Source of the DNA: Anthoceros angustus
Lineage: Eukaryota; Streptophyta; Anthocerotopsida; Anthocerotales; Anthocerotaceae
Reading direction: 5' to 3'
Assembly (NCBI GenBank): GCA_010909165.1
Contig: MU008189.1
Span: forward strand, 372,001-436,000
DNA length: 64,000 nucleotides
A program made the translations under genes and the position numbers. Numbering within the stretch: position 1 is the stretch's first letter; the number at the start of each line of letters is the position of its first letter. The notes under the pieces were generated by a model, which was given only the letters and a program-made list of their open reading frames with translations, ran no database searches and had not been told where the DNA came from. Positions 45,202 to 56,337 of the stretch are shown piece by piece.

Positions 45202-46026
45202 CTAAACCTGGGCGTCGGCCGCATCGGCCACAAGGGGTAGCCTTGGAGTCTTGCCAAGCAGGCAAGAGACTACGCCAAAGCAGAAGCTCGCAACCAGGAA
45301 TAAGAAGAGGGAGTTATAAAGCATCACAAGAATCTGCAATGCGAGGCCACCACGAGGACTCACAATCCGCTCAATAACCTGGGGCAATATGAGTAGCACA
45401 TCCAGAACAACCGCCTGCATAGCATTGAATCTGACATAGCGGCTCATACGCTCGTTTCTCACAACCCCCAGATAGAGCGTGAAGAAGACGATCAGATTCG
45501 AGTACGGAATGCTCTTGTACGCCTGGAAAATAGGGAAGAGAGGGTAGAAGATGGACTCTGCAGCCGGAAACTGGCGGAAGAAGTGCCGGCCGTACTGGAG
45601 GCCATCCAACAAGGGCAGGAAGTAAGCAACCGATGACAGAATCCTCTCCACATAGCTCGGCCTATCGCTTCCGGCCCGAACAACCAAATGCACCTTGTTA
45701 GCCTTGCCCGTAGGTAATTTAGAGGCTGCACTTGCGGACCTGAGAAGCCTAGAGGTGAAAATGGACGAACGGTCTGCCTGCAGCCGATTCCTTCTGAACG
45801 AGGCCGCGCAGATGTTCAGGGCCCCTTCACGGCAAGCTGACGAACGCTGAAAACAGGCCCCGTAACCAGAATTCCCTCTCCTATAACTCAGCCTGGCCGA
45901 CGCTCCGCACCTGCCGACGGCAACAGCCGTAATAGACGATCCACCTGATTGCTTGCTGGCACAGCAGCCCCGCACCTGTGCAACTGGAGCAGAAAAGCAT
46001 ACAACGCACTTCCCGATCGCTTCCAT
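45202..46026 (-). CDS. TIC20-family chloroplast inner-envelope protein (TIC20-II/V type)
   Basis: A subunit of the inner-envelope protein translocon. An intronless 274-residue protein. Residues 1-110 are Ser/Arg/Ala-rich, consistent with a plastid transit peptide. Then come ERILSSVAYFLPLLDGLQYG, FPIFQAYKSIPYSNLIVFFTLYLGVVRN, the highly conserved SRYVRFNAMQAVVLDVLLILP, and VMLYNSLFLFLVASFCFGVVSCLLGKTPRLPLVADAADAQV. Four membrane segments are visible, as in the family. The C-terminal LGKTPRLP...DAAD tail is the signature of the TIC20-II/V branch (YCF60-like), not TIC20-I. Confidence 0.9.
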   Translation of the reverse strand: MEAIGKCVVCFSAPVAQVRGCCASKQSGGSSITAVAVGRCGASARLSYRRGNSGYGACFQRSSACREGALNICAASFRRNRLQADRSSIFTSRLLRSASAASKLPTGKANKVHLVVRAGSDRPSYVERILSSVAYFLPLLDGLQYGRHFFRQFPAAESIFYPLFPIFQAYKSIPYSNLIVFFTLYLGVVRNERMSRYVRFNAMQAVVLDVLLILPQVIERIVSPRGGLALQILVMLYNSLFLFLVASFCFGVVSCLLGKTPRLPLVADAADAQV

Positions 46027-46706
46027 TGCTCCTGCTCACGACCTCCAGTCTTTCCTGCTATCAAAGTTTCCGTCTTCAACACCGAACCTGCAATAAGCTT
46101 TAGACCGAATCGGGCGGTTGGATGTCAATGTGCGCATGGAGAGCACGTCACTGATGATGTGCTGTACTGCTCTGCATGGCTAAGCAAGGAAAGTCTCAGC
46201 AAAACCCACAGTTTAGGGCTTCGCCCCAATCATAACACCCTGTCCAATGCGCAAACTGTCACTGACACATTTTCCAGGCTTTTCTTCGACGAAACCTTGT
46301 TGGGAGAAATAAAATTATCTCTATCTGCTGTCTTGTTTATAAAATCGTTTTTCGAGTAATGTATTTTTATTAAATCATAAAAACTTGTGTACAGATAAGG
46401 GAGGAAAAGACTCTCCTTAGAAGATCAAAAATTCAGATTCACCAAGGATTCGTAATTGCTGAAGTAAAATGGTCAAGCATGCAAAGGTGCCTACTTCAAA
46501 ACCCGCTGAGGACCAGGACCACGACTGGGAAGCAAATAAGAAGCAAGGGGATGAGGAAATGACGACGAGAGACGCATAAACGAACGACAGTTGCAAGAAG
46601 AACAACCAAAAAAAAAAACTGATGAGTGTTGTTTTACTTTTTTCGTCACAGATATTATTGCTTTCCATTATGTTAACAAAACAGCAAACATTAGGAAGGC
46701 AGCAGG
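46027..46706. other. Intergenic, TIC20 promoter and left flank of satellite
   Basis: No gene was recognised. GTTTAGGGCTT at about 46211 is a telo-like motif in the TIC20 upstream region. The sequence becomes AT-rich after 46310 and runs into the satellite at 46707. Confidence 0.45.
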
Positions 46707-49700
46707 TAGGCCTAGGGCTTTCAAATGCCTTGCTATGATGAAGATTGCAGCAGCCGTACGGGAGATTTCTAGCTAAATATTTTCTTGAAGAACATTGTAT
46801 CATAGTTTCTTGAACATAGTTGGTCCTTGCCACCTAATTGATTAAGTTAGCATCACGAGGCATATAACGAGTCTTTGGTACCTTGATCAAGCTTGGGTCA
46901 CTCAAGACGTAATCTTATGTCTTACTAAAAGGAGGGCTTCACCTATTTTCTTACTTCAAAGTTGCTCGGAATGTGCCCTAGACAAGTAGGCGAGGCATAG
47001 TTTTGGCACTTGATTAGCACTTACGCCTCGCTTGAGGCTACACTCGATTTTAGTCGAATTGCGTGTTGCAATTTAATCAAACGAGGAGTTTGGATGAACA
47101 TGGGAATAGTATGGACGGAAACATACAAGACGCTAACATTGCGTATATACCGTAAACCAATATGTTTGACTCATAAAGTATTCAAAGAAATTTATTAAGA
47201 CAAGTAAAAATCTTTCAAAAGCTTTCTACAAAGAGAATTCATATATTCCACTCGAGGAAATGATTACATCTCAAAATAACTTGGAGAGGAGGAAAAGCAT
47301 CTCCTACTTTCAAATCCATAGTTGTTGCTTCAAATTTGCATGATAACTTGCAAGCTATGGAGCTATGCTATGTAATACACATGGTCACAGGTGAACATCC
47401 CACCAACAATTAGTCCTTTGCGAGTCATTATTGCGCCTTTTAACTCGCTTGTACGCATGGTGCACACCCTACGCAGCGATTAGTACAATTTGGAGGTGAG
47501 GAATGGAATCAATTCGGACAATCCAGTTGTCTTTGGGGCGGCATAGGATTGGTGGGTTCGCCATAGTTTCAACGCATCAACATTTTGCACCATGAAGCCT
47601 CAGAAAAAGTCCCAAGAAAAGGAGGACGCTCACGAGGAAGAGGATTCTCATGCCCATGCTCGCCATTCGCTCTTGAATCGATCAACACTTCAAAATATGA
47701 TAAAAACCGATTTATGAGACCATTGATATAAAACTAAGACCCATGCACATGAGATAAAATCACCTAACTAACTCCATGCTACTTGAAAAGGCAATACCAC
47801 ACAAAAATCAAAGCAAACTTACATTGTTACTATATTCAAGTCTTGAGACAGTGAAGACAATTGTATAATTTTAGTCATAGCCAGATTCGCATATAGAGTC
47901 GATGATGTAACTTTTCTCGATCATACCAATTATATTCTCAATATCTCCGATACATAGATGTAGATCAAAATCAAATACCTCACTTGAAATACCTCAAGAT
48001 CTTACATATTTGAAAAAATATTTATAAAAAATAAAAAAGAAAAGAAAAAACCTAGGAGCTTCAAGATTGCGGAGGAATTCCTCTTCTCTCCTACACACAA
48101 TGTAAGCTGCTTACGAGTGCAATTTCTCACCAACATACCGACAATACCCGTCCTTTTGGAGTTTGCTAGCTCTCTTGACACACATAATGCGAACTTAGGC
48201 AGGCTCTTCTTTGACAAAGGCGGAGCTACTAATCTAGGGATCCATGCTCAAGCTCGAGGAGACTCACCTCATTTTCTACAACTAACACACTTGAATGAAG
48301 GCGTGTAGGCCTAGGGCTTTCAAATGCCTTGCTATGATGAAGATTGCAGACGGGAGATTTCTAGCTAAATATTTTCTTGAAGAACATTGTATCATAGTTT
48401 CCTTGAACATAGTTGGTCCTTGCCACCTAATTGATTAAGTTAGCATCACGAGGCATATAACGAGTCTTTGGTACCTTGATCAAGCTTGGGTCACCAAGAC
48501 GTAATCTTATGTCTTACTAAAAGGAGGGCTTCACCTATTTTCTTACTTCAAAGTTGCTCGGAATGTGCCCTAGACAAGTAGGCGAGGCATAGTTTTGGCA
48601 CTTGATTAGCACTTACGCCTCGCTGAGGCTACACTCGATTTTAGTCGAATTGCCGTGTTGCAATTTAATCAAACGAGGAGTTTGGATGAACATGGGAATA
48701 GTACGGACGGAAACATACAAGACGCGAACATTGCGTACATACCGTAAACCAATATGTTTGACTCATAAAGTATTCAAAGAAATTTATTAAGACAAGTAAA
48801 AATCTTTCAAAAGCTTTCTACAAAGAGAATTCATATATTCCACTCGAGGAAATGATTACATCTCAAAATAACTTGGAGAGGAGGAAAAGCATCTCCTACT
48901 TTCAAATCCATAGTTGTTGCTTCAAATTTGCATGATAACTTGCAAGCTATGGAGCTATGCTATGTAATACACATGGCCGCAGAACATCCCACCAACAATT
49001 AGTCCTTTGCCGAGTCATTATTGCGTCTTTTAACTCGCTTGTACGCATGGTGCACACCCTACGCAGATTAGTACAATTTGGAGGTGAGGAATGGAATCAA
49101 TTCGACAATCCAGCCAGCTGGACGGCATAGGATTGGTGGGTTCGCCATAGTTTCAACGCATCAACATTTTGCACCATGAAGCCTCCAAAAGTCCCAAGAA
49201 AAGGAGGACGCTCACGAGGAAGAGGATTCTCATGCCCATGCTCGCCATTCGCTCTTGAATCGATCAACACTTCAAAATATGATAAAAAAAACCGATTTAT
49301 GAGACCATTGATATAAAACTAAGACCCATGCACATGAGATAAAATCACCTAACTAACTCCATGCTACTTGAAAAGGCAATACCACACAAAAATCAAAGCA
49401 AACTTACATTGTTACTATATTCAAGTCTTGAGACAGTGAAGACAATTGTATAATTTTTAGTCATAGCCGATGCATATATAGAGTCGATGATGTAACTTTT
49501 CTCGATCATACCAATTATATTCTCAATATCTCCGATACATAGATGTAGATCAAAATCAAATACCTCACTTGAAATACCTCAAGATCTTACATATTTGAAA
49601 AAATATTTATAAAAATAAAAAGAAAAGAAAAACCTAGGAGCTTCAAGATTGGAGGAATTCCTCTGTTCTCTCCTACACACAATGTAAGCTGCTTTCGAGT

Positions 49701-52700
49701 GCAATTTCTCACCAACAACATACCGACAATACATTTTTTGGAGTTTGCTAGCTCTCTTGACACACATAATGCGAACTTAGACAGCTCTTCTTTGACAAAG
49801 GCGGAGCTACTAATCTAGGGATCCATGCTCAAGCTCGAGGAGACTCACCTCATTTTCTACAACTAACACACTTGAATGAAGGCGTAGGCCTAGGGCTTTC
49901 AAATGCCTTGCTATGATGAAGATTGACCGTGACGGAGATTTCTAGCTAAATATTTTCTTGAAGAACATTGTATCATAGTTTCCTTGAACATAGTTGGTCC
50001 TTGCCACCTAATTGATTAAGTTAGCATCACCGAGGCATATAACGAGTCTTTGGTACCTTGATCAAGCTTGGGTCACTCAAGACGAATCTTATGTCTTACT
50101 AAAAGGAGGGCTTCACCTATTTTCTTACTTCAAAGTTGCTCGAATGTGCCCTAGACAAGTAGGGCGAGGCATAGTTTTGGCACTTGATTAGCACTTACGC
50201 CTCGCTTGAGGCTACACTCGATTTTAGTCGAATTGCCGTGTTGCGCCAATTTAATCAAACGAGGAGTTTGGATGAACATGGGAATAGTACGGACGGAAAC
50301 ATACGCTGAACATTGCGTACATACCGTAAACCAATATGTTTGACTCATAAAGTATTCAAAGAAATTTATTAAGACAAGTAAAAATCTTTCAAAAGCTTTC
50401 TACAAAGAGAATTCATATATTCCACTCGAGGAAATGATTACATCTCAAAATAACTTGGAGAGGAGGAAAAGCATCTCCTACTTTCAAATCCATAGTTGTT
50501 GCTTCAAATTTGCATGATAACTTGCAAGCTATGGAGCTATGCTATGTAATACACATGGCCGTTGAACATCCCACCAACAATTAGTCCTTTGCCGTAGTCA
50601 TTATTGCGCCTTTAACTTTTCTGTTTGTACGCATGGTGCACACCCTACGCGATTAGTACAATTTGGAGGTGAGGAATCGGAATCAATTCGGACAATCCGG
50701 TTGTCTTTGGGGCGGCATAGGATTGGTGGGTTCGCCATAGTTTGAGCATCAACATTTTGCACCATGAAGCCTCAGAAAAAGTCCCAAGAAAAGGAGGACG
50801 CTCACGAGGAAGAGGATTCTCATGCCCATGCTCGCCATTCGTTCTTGAATCGATCAACACTTCAAAATATGATAAAAAAAACCGATTTATGAGACCATTG
50901 ATATAAAACTAAGACCCATGCACATGAGATAAAATCACCTAACTAACTCCATGCTACTTGAAAAGGCAATACCACACAAAAATCAAAGCAAACTTACATT
51001 GTTACTATATTCAAGTCTTGAGACAGTGAAGACAATTGTATAATTTTTAGTCATAGCCGATATGCATATATAGAGTCGATGATGTAACTTTTCTCGATCA
51101 TACCAATTATATTCTCAATATCTCCGATACATAGATGTAGATCAAAATCAAATACCTCACTTGAAATACCTCAAGATCTTACATATTTGAAAAAATATTT
51201 ATAAAAATAAAAAGAAAAGAAAAAAACCTAGGAGCTTCAAGATTGCGGAGGAATTCCTCTGTTCTCTCCTACACACAATGTAAGCTGCTTTCGAGTGCAA
51301 TTTCTCACCCTTGAACATCCCACCAACAATTAGTCCTTTTTGGGTTGCTAGCTCTCTTGACACACATAATGCGAACTTAGACAGCTCTTCTTTGACAAAG
51401 GCGGAGCTACTAATCTAGGGATCCATGCTCAAGCTCAGGAGACTCACCTCATTTTCTACAACTAACACACTTGAATGAAGGCGGTAGGCCTAGGGCTTTC
51501 AAATGCCTTGCTATGATGAAGATTGCAGCAGACGGAGATTTCTAGCTAAATATTTTCTTGAAGAACATTGTATCATAGTTTCCTTGAACATAGTTGGTCC
51601 TTGCCACCTAATTGATTAAGTTAGCATCACCGAGGCATATAACGAGTCTTTGGTACCTTGATCAAGCTTGGGTCACTCAAGACGAATCTTATGTCTTACT
51701 AAAAGGAGGGCTTCACCTATTTTCTTACTTCAAAGTTGCTCGAATGTGCCCTAGACAAGTAGGGCGAGGCATAGTTTTGGCACTTGATTAGCACTTACGC
51801 CTCGGTTGAGGCTACACTCGATTTTAGTCGAATTGCCGTGTTGCGCCAATTTAATCAAACGAGGAGTTTGGATGAACATGGGAATAGTACGGACGGAAAC
51901 ATACGCTGAACATTGCGTACATACCGTAAACCAATATGTTTGACTCATAAAGTATTCAAAGAAATTTATTAAGACAAGTAAAATCTTTCAAAAGCTTTCT
52001 ACAAAGAGAATTCATATATTCCACTCGAGGAAATGATTACATCTCAAAATAACTTGGAGAGGAGGGAAAAGCATCTCCTACTTTCAAATCCATAGTTGTT
52101 GCTTCAAATTTGCATGATAACTTGCAAGCTATGGAGCTATGCTATGTAATACACATGGTCACTGGTGAACATCCCACCAACAATTAGTCCTTTGCCGAGT
52201 CATTATTGCGCCTTTAACTTTTCTTGTACGCATGGTGCACACCACGCAATGATTAGTACAATTTGGAGGTGAGGAATGGAATCAATTCGACAATCCAGTT
52301 GTCTTTGGGGCGGCATAGGATTGGTGGGTTCGCCATAGTTTCAACGCATCAACATTTTGCACCATGAAGCCTCCAAAAGTCCCAAGAAAAGGAGGACGCC
52401 ACGAGGAAGAGGATTCTCATGCCCATGCTCGCCATTCGCTCTTGAATCGATCAACACTTCAAAATATGATAAAAAAAACCGATTTATGAGACCATTGATA
52501 TAAAACTAAGACCCATGCACATGAGATAAAATCACCTAACTAACTCCATGCTACTTGAAAAGGCAATACCACACAAAAATCAAAGCAAACTTACATTGTT
52601 ACTATATTCAAGTCTTGAGACAGTGAAGACAATTGTATAATTTTTAGTCATAGCCAGATTCCATATATAGAGTCGATGATGTAACTTTTCTCGATCATAC

Positions 52701-54529
52701 CAATTATATTCTCAATATCTCCGATACATAGATGTAGATCAAAATCAAATACCTCACTTGAAATACCTCAAGATCTTACATATTTGAAAAAATATTTATA
52801 AAAATAAAAAAGAAAAGAAAAAAACCTAGGAGCTTCAAGATTGCCGAGGAATTCCCTGTTCTCTCCTACATACAATGTAAGCTGCTTGCTACAGTGCAAT
52901 TTCACCAACATACGACAATACCCTACCGTCCTTTGAGTTTGCTAGCTCTTGACACACATAATGCGAACTTAGACAGCTCTTCTTTGACAAAGGCGGAGCT
53001 ACTAATCTAGGGATCCATGCTCAAGCTCGAGGAGACTCACCTCATTTTCTACAACTAACACACTTGAATGAAGGCAGTAGGCCTAGGGCTTTCAAATGCC
53101 TTGCTATGATGAAGATTAAGCAGACGGGAGATTTCTAGCTAAATATTTTCTTGAAGAACATTGTATCATAGTTTCCTTGAACATAGTTGGTCCTTGCCAC
53201 CTAATTGATTAAGTTAGCATCACGAGGCATATTCAGTCTTTCCAAGGCACCTTCATTCATAGGTGACTCTCAAGGTTTATTAATAGGCTTCGACACCTTG
53301 ATCAAGCTTGGGTCACCAAGACGAATCTTATGTCTTACTAAAAGGAGGGCTTCACCTATTTTCTTACTTCAAAGTTGCTCGGAATGTGCCCTAGACAAGT
53401 AGGGCGAGGCATAGTTTTGGCACTTGATTAGCACTTACGCCTCGCTTGAGGCTACACTCGATTTTAGTCGAACGTGTTGCCAATTTAATCAAACGAGGAG
53501 TTTGGATGAACATGGGAATAGTACGGACGGAAACATACAAGACGCGAACATTGCGTATATACCGTAAACCAATATGTTTGACTCATAAAGTATTCAAAGA
53601 AATTTATTAAGACAAGTAAAATCTTTCAAAAGCTTTCTACAAAGAGAATTCATATATTCCACTCGAGGAAATGATTACATCTCAAAATAACTTGGAGAGG
53701 AGGGAAAAGCATCTCCTACTTTCAAATCCATAGTTGTTGCTTCAATTTGCATGATAACTTGCAAGCTATGGAGCTATGCTATGTAATACACATGGCCGCA
53801 GAACATCCCACCAACAATTAGTCCTTTGCAGTCATTATTGCGCCTTTAACTCGCTTTACGCATGGTGCACACCCTACGCAGCGATTAGTACAATTTGGAG
53901 GTGAGGAATCGAATCAATTCGCATAATCCAGCTTGGACGCATAGGATTGGTGGGTTCGCCATAGTTTCAACGCATCAACATTTTGCACCATGAAGCCTCC
54001 AAAAGTCCCAAGAAAAGGAGGACGCCACGAGGAAGAGGATTCTCATGCCCATGCTCGCCATTCGCTCTTGAATCGATCAACACTTCAAAATATGATAAAA
54101 AAAAAACCGATTTATGAGACCATTGATATAAAACTAAGACCCATGCACATGAGATAAAATCACCTAACTAACTCCATGCTACTTGAAAAGGCAATACCAC
54201 AAAAATCAAAGCAAACTTACATTGTTACTATATTCAAGTCTTGAGACAGTGAAGACAATTGTATAATTTTTAGTCATAGCGATCTCGTATATAGAGTCGA
54301 TGATGTAACTTTTCTCGATCATACCAATTATATTCTCAATATCTCCGATACATAGATGTAGATCAAAATCAAATACCTCACTTGAAATACCTCAAGATCT
54401 TACATATTTGAAAAAAATATTTATAAAAAAATAAAAAAAGAAAAGAAAAAAAACCTAGGAGCTTCAAGATTGCTGAGGAATTCCCCTGTTCTCTCCTACA
54501 TACAATGTAAGCTGCTTGCTACGAGTGCA
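46707..54529. repeat. Five-copy 1.6-kb tandem satellite array
   Basis: Five head-to-tail copies begin with TAGGCCTAGGGCTTTCAAAT at 46707, 48306, 49885, 51485 and 53078 (spacings 1599, 1579, 1600 and 1593). The fifth ends early at about 54529, lacking the last 200-odd bases. Long stretches are identical among copies. Differences are clustered in short patches, mostly around CG, CAG/CTG or CCGG-like sites (for example near 47400, 48980, 50562, 52156 and 53793). No ORF is conserved across copies and no transposon protein is seen, so it is non-coding satellite-like DNA. Its left neighbour is TIC20 and its right edge is a minisatellite. Confidence 0.95.
53235..53304. repeat. 70-bp insert in satellite copy 5, shared with 54728-54795
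   Basis: Where the other four copies read GAGTCTTTGGTACCTTGATCA, copy 5 reads GTCTTTCCAAGGC and continues for about 68 bp before rejoining at CACCTTGATCA. The same block is found just right of the array at 54728-54795. The junctions at short shared words suggest gene conversion or unequal exchange. Confidence 0.8.
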
Positions 54530-54859
54530 TTTTCTTAGCTACGATTGCACTTTCTTGCATTGACGTCCTTAGGGGAAGGCACTAGGTAGACCTGTTCTTG
54601 GATTCTTTGCTATGATATCTTCTTAGCTTCAGGAGATTTTCATCTGTTTTCTTCCGAAAGATAGTTTTCTAGAATAGTGGAAATTGTTGGCACCTAGATC
54701 AAGGGTATGTCGTGAGGCATATTACGAGTCTTTCCAAGGCACCTTCATTCATAGGTGACTCTCAAGGTTTATTAATAGGCTTCGACACCTTGATCACGAG
54801 CACTCGGAGGGATAATACTTTAAATATAGGGAGTGGCTCACCTATTTTCTTACTTTGTT
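54530..54859. other. Diverged satellite-related flank
   Basis: This contains a decayed relative of the satellite start (GTCGTGAGGCATATTACGAGTCTTTCC at about 54708) and the donor-like copy of the copy-5 insert. It is probably the older edge of the array. Confidence 0.6.
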
Positions 54860-55390
54860 GCTTTGGAGTCATTCTAGACTAGTAGTAGGGAGGAGTGGCT
54901 TATCTCTTGCTTAGTAGGGGTAATTCATTTTCTTGCTCAGTAGGGGTGATTTATCTTCTTGCTTAGTAGGGGTGATTCATTTTCTTGCTTAGTAGGGGTG
55001 ATTCATTTGCTTGGTCAGTAGGGGTGATTCCTTTTCTTTCTTGGTAGGGGTGATTCAGTTTCTGCGTTAGTAGGGGTGATTCAATTTCTTCTTTGTGATT
55101 GACTTGCTTGCTTAGTAGGGGTGATTCATTTTCTTCCTTGCTAGGATGATTCAGTGTCTTCCTCATTAGGGGTGATTCATTTTCTTCCTTGTAGGATGAT
55201 TCGGTGTCTTCCTGAGTAGGGGTGATTCATTTTCTTCCTTGTAGGATGATTCGGTTTCTTCCTGAGTAGGGGTGATCCATTTTCTTCCTTGGTAGGGTGA
55301 TTCAATTTGTTCCTTAGTAGGGGTGATTCATTTTCTTCCTTAGTAGGGGTGATTCATTTTCTTCCTTAGTAGGGGTGATTCATATGACTT
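54860..55390. repeat. 26-bp minisatellite
   Basis: About 18-20 imperfect units of TTAGTAGGGGTGATTCATTTTCTTCC. Units near 55300-55385 are nearly perfect and those near 54900-55200 vary. A minus-strand ORF (54963-55166, NESPLLSK-type repeats) is a by-product of the repeat. Confidence 0.9.
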
Positions 55391-55483
55391 GTGTTGACTC
55401 TCATATTCTCCTTAGTGTATAGGACATTCCACCAACAATGCTTGCGTAGTTTACACATCTAGGGTGCCATGGGTGACTCTAGA

Positions 55484-55575
55484 GCTTATTAGCTTGGCAT
55501 CACTCTTATCTGCCCGAGCCGAGGCCTTAGCTTATTAGCTTCGCATCACTCTTATCTGCCCGAGCCGAGACCTTA
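55484..55575. repeat. 46-bp direct doublet
   Basis: GCTTATTAGCTTGGCATCAC... is repeated with a 46-bp period (55484-55529, 55530-55575) and two mismatches. It lies just beyond the minisatellite. Confidence 0.85.
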
Positions 55576-55941
55576 GCTTTCGTATAAACACAATTGGTAG
55601 TTGAAAGCAAAAATGCAACTTGAAACGAAAAGGAATCCGTGAATCCGTTCTGCAGAGCAGCCTCACAGTTTGTACAGGAAGAAACGGAGGTATCACCGGG
55701 AAGTCGAGTGAAGCGGAGTTCCAGGCGCACTACTTAGAAGCACGCAAACAAGCATAGGTACGTGCCAGCCCTACTTACAGCTCCGTCCAATGAATTCCCA
55801 CGAGACGAGAGTCTCGAGATCATGGAGAGCCAAAATCACAATCACATGTACAGTTTGGAGGATCTGAGCAGAGCCAGTATGTGTTCCGCAGGAGAACACA
55901 CTCCAGCACAAGCATACTGATGTCTTGACACGATCCAGCGA

Positions 55942-56337
55942 TCAGCAGTCGGGGTGGTGGTCGTCGCGGATGCACTGCTCCTGGCAGCGGCGCATGCAAA
56001 TGTCGTTCCAGCGGGGGACGTGGTGCGGGCTGGCGCACACGGTCCGCGCGCAGGCGTCCGCGCATGCATCCACCTCCGACACCCCGCACACCACAACGCA
56101 GGTGTCTCTCGTGGGATCCTTGGAGAAGGCCCCCACCCGCGCCAGCATCTTGTTGGAGGTGCAGACTCTCTGGCACACGAACGCCTCGGGAGCGGCGCCG
56201 GTAGCGGTGCTGGGATCCCGCCCCCGCAGCCGCTCCAGCTCCTTCAGATGCCGCCGCCTGTTGATGTTCCTGATGGCCTGCTTCAGCGTCACCACGGCCG
56301 GCCCTACAACCACGCCCCACAGCCACCACTTCACCAT
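55942..56337 (-). CDS. Small cysteine-rich protein with CX3C pairs and one membrane segment
   Basis: A 131-residue intronless ORF. The N-terminus WWLWGVVVGPAVVTL is a likely membrane anchor, followed by basic RNINRRRHLKELERLRG. The C-terminal half has 11 cysteines in a spaced pattern: CQRVC, CVVVC, CADACARTVC and CMRRCQEQC, with FSKDPTRDTC and VPRWNDIC between. The pattern looks like a conserved single-copy plant protein of unknown function. The repeated CX3C pairs recall disulfide-bonded intermembrane-space proteins, but the spacing (20 residues between the first pairs) is not that of small Tims. The start at 56337 is the first ATG in frame and leads into the membrane segment. Confidence 0.72.
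   Translation of the reverse strand: MVKWWLWGVVVGPAVVTLKQAIRNINRRRHLKELERLRGRDPSTATGAAPEAFVCQRVCTSNKMLARVGAFSKDPTRDTCVVVCGVSEVDACADACARTVCASPHHVPRWNDICMRRCQEQCIRDDHHPDC

Noticed and set aside
46707-54529. Repeated 60-70 codon ORFs in the satellite
   Set aside because: Broken by indels in other copies and not conserved, so not coding.
54963-55166. Repeat protein ORF (NESPLLSK-type) on the minus strand
   Set aside because: Generated by the 26-bp minisatellite, whose unit length is not a multiple of three.
46707-55400. CRISPR array
   Set aside because: Units are contiguous without unique spacers, and the genome is eukaryotic.
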